Origin: Bacteroidota bacterium
Lineage (GTDB): Bacteria; Bacteroidota; Bacteroidia; Flavobacteriales_F; PHOS-HE28
Assembly: GCA_018266475.1 (NCBI GenBank)
Contig: JAFEAI010000254.1
Span: 1-33,017, forward strand
Length of the DNA: 33,017 nt
Reading direction: 5' to 3'
This document shows positions 27,120 through 33,017 of the stretch, piece by piece; the first letter of the stretch is position 1; each line of letters starts with the position of its first letter. Position numbers and translations under genes: made by a program. Below the pieces are notes generated by a model that saw only the letters and a list, made by a program, of their open reading frames with translations, was not told the DNA's origin and did no database searches.

Positions 27120-28198
27120 GAACGGTTGTGCTTGTACAGGTCGAAGCGGAGGGAGAACACGTTGGAATAGAGGGCTACGCCGCCATCGCCGATGTTGGTG
27201 AGGGCATAGTCCAGCGCCACGCTCTTTATTTTCAGGCCCACGCCGATGTTGGGCTGGAAGTTCAGGGACCGCTTGTCCTTGATGTCCGTAACGTACTGGA
27301 AGTTGTTCACCCCGGCGCGGAGGAACACCACGCGGGCATAGCCCACCTCCAGCCCCAGGCGGGGGTCGCCGCTCCAGGTGGAAGTGGCCAACAGGGTGTT
27401 CCGTTTGCGGTCGAAGGTGTTTTCCAGGTTGGCCTCCGCCAGGATGTCCACCTTGCTTCCCGCCTTGAACTGGCGGGCCACCCCGAGCACTAAGCGCGGC
27501 AGGGTGACCTCCACGCCGTTCACGGGCAGCTCGTTGCCGGTGCGCGCGAACACGTCCTTGGTGCGCTGCTCCAGCGAATAGCTCCAGGCGTTGAAGGTGC
27601 CGGTGATGTCGCGCCCCACGGCCGCAAAGCGCCACGGCCCGCGGTCGTACTGCAGGCCCGCGTCCAGGCCGAAGCCCCAGGCGTGCGCGAAGGGCCCCAC
27701 GCTGCGGTACACCACCTTGGCGTTGGCGCCGACGCGCAGGCCGGGCACCTTCAGCTTGCGGGCATAGCTGATCAGGAAGGCGTTGTCGGTGGCGGAAAAG
27801 CTGGTGATTCGGTTGTAGTCCAGGTTGCCGTTGTTGTCGATCAGCTCGGTGGTGTTGGGGATGTTGTCCACCCCGAAACGGATGTAGGAGATGCCGATGA
27901 CACTGGCCGAATCGATGGGCTTGGCCACGGCGAGGTAATCGTATTTGGCGATGCCCGCGAAGTATTCGCTGTGCATGGCGCCCACCTGCAGGTCACCGCG
28001 CACGCCCAGCAGGCCGGCGGGGTTCCAGTAGCCCGCGGTAACGTCGTTGGTGGCCGCCACCTGCGAATAGCCCATGCCCAAGGAGCGTGCGCCCACACCG
28101 ATGCTGAGGAACTCGTTGCTGTACTTGGGCGCGTCCTGGGCCTGCACCCATGCGAACGATAAAACGGCCACCATTGCGGCCATCCCCCGGCTGTTCAT
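27116..28198 (-). CDS. PorV/PorQ family outer-membrane beta-barrel protein
   Basis: A 360-residue protein with a signal peptide (1-21, ending WVQAQ) and a beta-barrel sequence of FadL type. The N-terminal FLSIGVGARSLGMGYSQVA followed by TAGYWNPAGLLGV is the hallmark of PorV/PorQ proteins, which shuttle T9SS cargo from the translocon to the PorU sortase. It overlaps the C25 peptidase start by four bases, the same neighbourhood as porV and porU in several Bacteroidota. Whether it is PorV itself, PorQ or a dedicated paralogue cannot be told from this window. A start at 28216 (MSAVGR) is possible. It is transcribed away from pssA across a 94-bp gap. Confidence 0.88.
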   Translation of the reverse strand: MNSRGMAAMVAVLSFAWVQAQDAPKYSNEFLSIGVGARSLGMGYSQVAATNDVTAGYWNPAGLLGVRGDLQVGAMHSEYFAGIAKYDYLAVAKPIDSASVIGISYIRFGVDNIPNTTELIDNNGNLDYNRITSFSATDNAFLISYARKLKVPGLRVGANAKVVYRSVGPFAHAWGFGLDAGLQYDRGPWRFAAVGRDITGTFNAWSYSLEQRTKDVFARTGNELPVNGVEVTLPRLVLGVARQFKAGSKVDILAEANLENTFDRKRNTLLATSTWSGDPRLGLEVGYARVVFLRAGVNNFQYVTDIKDKRSLNFQPNIGVGLKIKSVALDYALTNIGDGGVALYSNVFSLRFDLYKHNRS

Positions 28199-28219
28199 TC
28201 TTCCCACTGCGCTCATGCT

Positions 28220-28248
28220 TTGCTTATTGGACGCACCAACTAACTTCG
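28220..28248 (+). promoter_or_regulatory. Promoter of pssA-purS
   Basis: TTG (28220-28222) and TAACTTCG (28241-28248) are 18 bases apart, the best -33/-7 pair in the window, and lie 44 bases before the pssA ATG. Confidence 0.6.
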
Positions 28249-28250
28249 GG

Positions 28251-28284
28251 TTGCCTGATTTATTGCCTGAAATTGACCAATTTC
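28251..28284. promoter_or_regulatory. Direct repeat and perfect palindrome before pssA
   Basis: TTGCCTGA occurs at 28251-28258 and 28263-28270 (12-bp period), overlapping by two bases a perfect inverted repeat GAAATTG-AC-CAATTTC (28269-28284) that ends 8 bases before the pssA ATG. It lies downstream of the -7 box, in the leader, and could be an operator or an RNA hairpin. Confidence 0.4.
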
Positions 28285-28292
28285 GGCCCGCC

Positions 28293-29030
28293 ATGGCACG
28301 TTTTCCCCGCATACCGGACCTGTTGACCACCGCGAACTTAACGTGCGGGGCGGCATCGCTGCTGCTTTCCTCCCAGGGACAATTGACGATCGCCTGTTGG
28401 CTGGTGTTCCTGGCGGCGGTGTTCGACGTGTTCGACGGGTTGGCGGCCCGCGCCCTGGGCGGCGGCAGCGAGCTGGGCAAGCAGCTGGACAGCCTGGCGG
28501 ACCTGGTGAGCTTCGGCGTGGCCCCGGCATTCGCCCTGTGGACGCACATGCAGGGCTCCGCCCCCGGGGGCATGGCCTGGGCCGCCGCCGCCGCATGCTG
28601 GCTGTGCATCGCCTCGGCCTGGCGCCTGGCCAAGTTCAATGTGGACACGCGGCAGGGCACCGGTTTCCTGGGGCTGCCCACGCCGGCCAACGGCATGTGC
28701 TGGGCCAGCCTGTTGCTGATCGCCGCCGGAAACGGAGTGCCGGGCCATTCCCCGGCCAGTGCGTTGCGCGCGGGAACCGCCGCATTGCTCTCCACGCCAT
28801 GGGCGGTAGCTGCAGCCGCCCTGCTGCTGGGCGTGCTGATGCTTTCCGAGCTGCCCCTGCCCAGCCTGAAATTCAAGCACGGCGGCTGGAAGGGCAACGA
28901 GGTCATTTTCCTGTTGATCGCCGGCGGCGCGGTCCTGCTTCCATTGTTCGGCCTGATCGCCGTTCCTTTGCTGCTGATCCTGTACCTGCTTAGCCCCTTC
29001 TGGGGAAAATGCTTTCCAAAGCCGCTATGA
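28293..29030 (+). CDS. pssA: CDP-diacylglycerol-serine O-phosphatidyltransferase
   Basis: A 245-residue polytopic inner-membrane enzyme that makes phosphatidylserine, the precursor of phosphatidylethanolamine. The CDP-alcohol phosphotransferase signature DGxxARx8GxxxDxxxD is complete, from DGLAAR to DSLAD near residues 48-71. N-terminal IPDLLTTANLTCGAASLLLS is typical for PssA, and six to eight hydrophobic segments follow. The ATG at 28293 directly precedes this segment; the upstream frame crosses the promoter. The decarboxylase Psd is not in the window. Its TGA overlaps the purS ATG (ATGA), so the genes are translationally coupled although their pathways differ. Confidence 0.92.
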   Translation: MARFPRIPDLLTTANLTCGAASLLLSSQGQLTIACWLVFLAAVFDVFDGLAARALGGGSELGKQLDSLADLVSFGVAPAFALWTHMQGSAPGGMAWAAAAACWLCIASAWRLAKFNVDTRQGTGFLGLPTPANGMCWASLLLIAAGNGVPGHSPASALRAGTAALLSTPWAVAAAALLLGVLMLSELPLPSLKFKHGGWKGNEVIFLLIAGGAVLLPLFGLIAVPLLLILYLLSPFWGKCFPKPL

Positions 29031-29281
29031 AGACCTTCCACGCCTCCATCGACGTAATGCCGCATGACAACCTGCTGGACCCGCAAGGAAAGGCCGTGGG
29101 CGGCAGCATGAAGAACCTCGGCCTGCCGGAGATCGGCAATGTGCGCATCGGAAAGCACATCACGCTGCAGGTGGAAGCGGCAGACCAAAAAGCCGCTGAA
29201 GCCAAGGTGGAGGAGGCTTGCCGCAAGTTGCTCGCCAACCTGGTGATGGAGAAGTATTCCTTTCATGTGGTGGAGGGGTAG
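29027..29281 (+). CDS. purS: Phosphoribosylformylglycinamidine synthase subunit PurS
   Basis: An 84-residue cytosolic protein of usual length for PurS, the small subunit that holds PurQ and PurL together in step four of purine synthesis. It shows [40 protein letters not shown] and [15 protein letters not shown], which are the family's strand-helix landmarks. purQ and purL are absent here. The ATG overlaps the pssA stop by four bases. A heptamer tandem repeat begins 77 bases after its stop codon. Confidence 0.93.
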   Translation: MKTFHASIDVMPHDNLLDPQGKAVGGSMKNLGLPEIGNVRIGKHITLQVEAADQKAAEAKVEEACRKLLANLVMEKYSFHVVEG

Positions 29282-29357
29282 TTGCGGGTTGTCGCTGGGC
29301 AACAAAGAGCGGTACTCCGTACGTGCCTTCCGCCCGAGGAGTTGAAGGGCCATCCCC

Positions 29358-29507
29358 CACTGCCCACTGCCAACTGCCCACTGCCAACTGCCCTCTGCCC
29401 ACTGCCCACTGCCCACTGCCCACTGCCCACTGCCCACTGCCCCACTGCCCCCTGCCCCCTGCCCCCTGCCCACTGCCAACTGCCCACTGACAACTGACAA
29501 CTGCCAA
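29358..29507. repeat. Heptanucleotide tandem repeat (CACTGCC and variants)
   Basis: About twenty units of CACTGCC and near variants (AACTGCC, CTCTGCC, CCCTGCC, then CACTGACAA) fill the gap between purS and the LRR gene. Six perfect units run from 29400 to 29441. The period of seven shifts frame at each unit. The open frames across it are products of the repeat. Such heptamer repeats are known in bacterial intergenic DNA and change length by slippage. The remaining bases of the 244-bp gap hold no gene. Confidence 0.95.
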
Positions 29508-29525
29508 CCAACACGCCCCCTGTCC

Positions 29526-30143
29526 CTAATCACCGCAGTTGCACGGCTGTGAGAAGTAGATGCGCGCGGCGGGCAGCAGTTGGGCGATGCGGTCCATTTC
29601 CTTCTGCGAGAATTGGATCACCCGCAGGTCCAGGAAGCGGAGGGCCTTCATGCCGCTGATCTCATCGGGAAAATCCTCCAGGTCGTTGCTCCACAGGTCC
29701 AGCGAGTAGAGCTCCTTGAGGCCGCCCATGCACTTGGGCAGGCCCTCGATGCGGTTTTGGTGCATGTCCAGCCGCTTGAGGTGCTTCCATTGGCACACGG
29801 TTTCGGGCACCTTGGTGAACTTGTTGCGGCCCGCGCTGAACTCCTGCATGTATTGCAGTTCGTTCATCCAGGGCGGCAGGTCCTTCAAGTGGTTGCGGCC
29901 CAGGTCCAGCGCATTGAGGTTCTTCAGGCGGCGCAGCTCCCCGGGCACCTGCTTCAGCTTCTTGTGCGAAAGATCAAGGCGGAACACGCTATCGGGCTGT
30001 TGCAGGGCGCGCTCCAGGCTGTGGAAGGTGCGCACGCTGTCCAGCGCGATCTGCGGCAGCAGCTGTGCCTGCACGCCATGGCCGGCCATGCAGGTGGCCA
30101 GGCCAACGAGCCAGCGGAAGCGGTTTCGCAGGCCCGTGCTCAT
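29526..30143 (-). CDS. Exported leucine-rich repeat protein
   Basis: A 205-residue protein with a signal peptide (1-27, ending GHGVQAQ). About five to six leucine-rich repeats of 23 residues occupy ~52-190, with units such as [20 protein letters not shown] and [20 protein letters not shown], and the C-terminus ends with a Cys pair (PCNCGD). The pattern LxxLDLxxNxLxxLP is the S/T-type bacterial LRR. It likely binds other proteins in the periplasm or at the surface; no enzyme domain is present. Its ATG overlaps the ribF stop (ATGA), so it is translated with ribF. The pairing of an LRR gene with ribF is found in related genomes as I remember them, but no reason is known. Confidence 0.88.
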   Translation of the reverse strand: MSTGLRNRFRWLVGLATCMAGHGVQAQLLPQIALDSVRTFHSLERALQQPDSVFRLDLSHKKLKQVPGELRRLKNLNALDLGRNHLKDLPPWMNELQYMQEFSAGRNKFTKVPETVCQWKHLKRLDMHQNRIEGLPKCMGGLKELYSLDLWSNDLEDFPDEISGMKALRFLDLRVIQFSQKEMDRIAQLLPAARIYFSQPCNCGD

Positions 30144-31075
30144 CGTTCCGCCAAGGCGCGCAAGGCCTCCTGTTTGTCCACCGCGATCCGCTGCTTCATC
30201 TCTTCCATGCTGGCAAAGCGCAGTTCATCGCGCAGCCGGTGATGCAAACGCACGGTGATGGCCTCTCCGTATATGTCGGCCTCCAGCCCGAAGAGGTGGG
30301 CCTCCACGGTGCGCGCGCCGTTCTCCTCCACGGTGGGCCGCACGCCGATGCTCATCATGCCCTGGAAGTGGCCGTGGCCGGTGTCGGCGGTGATGGCATA
30401 TACGCCGTTGCCGGGGATCAGCTTCACGGGATCGATGGCGCCCACGTTGGCCGTGGGCCACCCGATGGTGCGGCCCAGCTGCCTGCCCTTCACCACCACC
30501 CCGCTGAGCATGTACGCATAGCCCAGGAGGGCATTGGCCTTGGCCACCTCACCCGCCAGCAGGGCTTCGCGCACCTTGGTGCTGCTCACCTGCACATGGT
30601 CGATCTCCTGCGCGGGGATCTCCTCCACCAGGAAATCCAACGCCTTGCCCAGCTGGCGCAGCAGGTGGATGTCGCCCTCGCGGTTGCGCCCGAAGCGGTG
30701 GTCGTAGCCGATCACCACGGCATGCACGCCCAGCTGCCCCACCAGCACATCGCGCACGTATTCCGCGGCGTGCATGCGGCTGAACGCGCGCGAGAAGGGC
30801 ACCACCAGCAGATGGTCCAGCCCGGCCTGCGCCAGCAACCGCTGCTTTTCCTCCTGGGTGTTCAGCAGCCGCAGGCCGTGGTCGTTGGGGTAAAGCACCA
30901 TGCGCGGGTGCGGGTGGAAGGTGAAGAGCACGCTCTCCCCCCCTTCCCGGCGGGCCACAGACCGCAATCGGTCCAGGATCACCTGGTGGCCAAGGTGTAC
31001 GCCATCAAAGGTGCCTGTGGTGAGCACCGGCCGCCTGATGCCCCGGAAGGCGCCGATATCGGTATGGACCTGCAT
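30140..31075 (-). CDS. ribF: Bifunctional riboflavin kinase / FAD synthetase RibF
   Basis: A 311-residue cytosolic enzyme that makes FMN and FAD. The N-terminal FAD synthetase half has TTGTFDGVHLGHQVIL, FTFHPHPR, VVIGYDHRFGRNREGD and VSSTKVREALLAGEVAKAN; the C-terminal kinase half has GRQLGRTIGWPTANV and GVYAI. Length fits the family. The ATG at 31075 gives the usual start; the frame upstream reaches into the 48-bp repeat and is rejected. CATCTTCGC at 31088-31096 is a weak promoter-like box 12 bases upstream. The LRR gene follows with a four-base overlap. Confidence 0.95.
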   Translation of the reverse strand: MQVHTDIGAFRGIRRPVLTTGTFDGVHLGHQVILDRLRSVARREGGESVLFTFHPHPRMVLYPNDHGLRLLNTQEEKQRLLAQAGLDHLLVVPFSRAFSRMHAAEYVRDVLVGQLGVHAVVIGYDHRFGRNREGDIHLLRQLGKALDFLVEEIPAQEIDHVQVSSTKVREALLAGEVAKANALLGYAYMLSGVVVKGRQLGRTIGWPTANVGAIDPVKLIPGNGVYAITADTGHGHFQGMMSIGVRPTVEENGARTVEAHLFGLEADIYGEAITVRLHHRLRDELRFASMEEMKQRIAVDKQEALRALAER

Positions 31076-31169
31076 GGCTGCGAAGGCGCGAAGATGGCTA
31101 TGGACAGGACCGAAATGCAAAACTCGTTCGTGCGTGCGGCCGGGAAGTGCTTGGTGGGCGGCCCTACAG

Positions 31170-31393
31170 GATGCGGACAGGATTGCAGGATGAGCAGGAT
31201 GTGGCCGCGCGGGGCGGGATGCGGGGGACAGGATTGCAGGATGAACAGGATGTGGCCGCGTGGGGCGGGATGCGGACAGGATTGCAGGATGAATAGGATG
31301 TGGCCGCGTGGAGCGGGATGCGGACAGGATTGCAGGATGAACAGGATGTGGCCGCGTGGGGTGGGATGCGGGGGATTGGAATTCACAGGATGG
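31170..31393. repeat. 48-bp tandem repeat, four copies plus a partial fifth
   Basis: Units run 31170-31217 (48 bp), 31218-31268 (51 bp), 31269-31316 (48), 31317-31364 (48) and a degraded piece to about 31393. Each holds an inner motif of three GGAT words with ACAGGATTGCAGGATGAACA, then GTGGCCGCG. All full units are multiples of three, so several frames stay open and give spurious proteins on both strands. Repeats built on ACAGGAT-GCAGGATGA are seen between genes in many bacteria. It lies in the 507-bp divergent gap between ribF and atpD, which otherwise shows only the atpD promoter. Confidence 0.95.
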
Positions 31394-31477
31394 ACCGAAG
31401 GAGTGCCCCTTGTTCATACCACCTCTGGCCCGACCTTTCAATTCCGAGATAGCTCATTGGCTTTCCGGCACTTATGA

Positions 31478-33017
<1,540 letters not shown>

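Noticed and set aside
27120-27635. N-terminal extension of the C25 protein
   Set aside because: It lies inside the PorV-like gene in another frame and lacks a signal peptide, while a good signal peptide starts at 27119.
20316-28198. Calling the C25/PorV-like pair porU and porV outright
   Set aside because: The peptidase is longer than typical PorU and has extra domains; paralogues are common, so symbols were left empty.
29358-29507. Repeat-containing proteins across the heptamer array
   Set aside because: All frames give the same short peptide pattern cycling through the repeat, a sign of repeat-derived open frames.
28199-29533. Upstream extension of the PorV-like frame through pssA, purS and the heptamer repeat
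   Set aside because: The extra part is antisense to pssA and purS and ends in repeat-derived sequence; the signal peptide starts at 28198.
31170-31393. CRISPR array
   Set aside because: The units are contiguous with no unique spacers and no cas genes are nearby; it is a plain tandem repeat.
30065-31477. Open frame of 470 codons antisense to ribF through the 48-bp repeat
   Set aside because: Its C-terminal repeats come from the tandem array, and ribF is certain on the opposite strand.

Overview
The window is a G+C-rich chromosomal segment (above 60% G+C by eye) from a member of the Bacteroidota, most likely a high-GC lineage of the Flavobacteriales. The assignment rests on several independent signs: genes tied to the type IX secretion system (T9SS), namely a PorV/PorQ-type outer membrane protein, a C25 (gingipain-type) peptidase and a protein with a T9SS sorting domain; Bacteroidota-type promoter boxes of the form TAnnTTYGC instead of sigma-70 boxes; little sign of Shine-Dalgarno sequences; and ATP synthase beta and SecA proteins with the insertions usual in this phylum. 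The content is mostly core metabolism and envelope biogenesis. I see no prophage, integrase, transposase gene, CRISPR array or toxin-antitoxin pair.

Layout. 1-467: the tail of an unidentified gene, then two tandem tRNA-Val genes on the minus strand ending at a clear terminator. 564-3360 (+): two polytopic membrane proteins of GT-C/GT87 glycosyltransferase type. 3445-6111 (+): an ECF sigma factor, a 53-residue unknown protein, a SAM methyltransferase, a PduO-type cobalamin adenosyltransferase and a DUF2795 protein, closed by a strong terminator. 6231-9716 (+): secA with its own promoter and a hairpin-rich leader. 9798-18390 (-): a long run on one strand, pabB, tilS, a stand-alone DsbD-N domain protein, dsbD, gmhA, comM and a TonB-C/MORN-like protein. 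18684-20021 (+): a T9SS cargo protein whose 3' end is duplicated downstream. 20316-28198 (-): a PorV-like protein, a 1703-residue C25 peptidase and lnt, in that transcription order. 28293-29281 (+): pssA and purS, with overlapping start and stop codons. 29358-29507: a heptamer tandem repeat. 29526-31075 (-): ribF and an LRR protein. 31170-31393: a 48-bp tandem repeat. 31583-end (+): atpD, cut by the window edge.

How the genes work together. Envelope biogenesis dominates: SecA exports precursors, DsbD and its satellite domain would carry reducing power to the periplasm, Lnt matures lipoproteins, PssA makes phospholipid head groups, GmhA starts heptose synthesis for LPS, and the PorV-like/C25 pair plus the sorting-domain protein belong to the T9SS branch. 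The rest is housekeeping (folate, tRNA-Ile lysidine, flavin, purine, cobalamin, ATP). The parts least explained by known families are the architecture of the C25 protein (an apparent FAM3/ILEI-like region inside a T9SS peptidase), the three DsbD-N domains, the promoter family that leaves almost no leader on several genes, the structured secA leader, and the 82-bp duplication around a paired-hairpin element.
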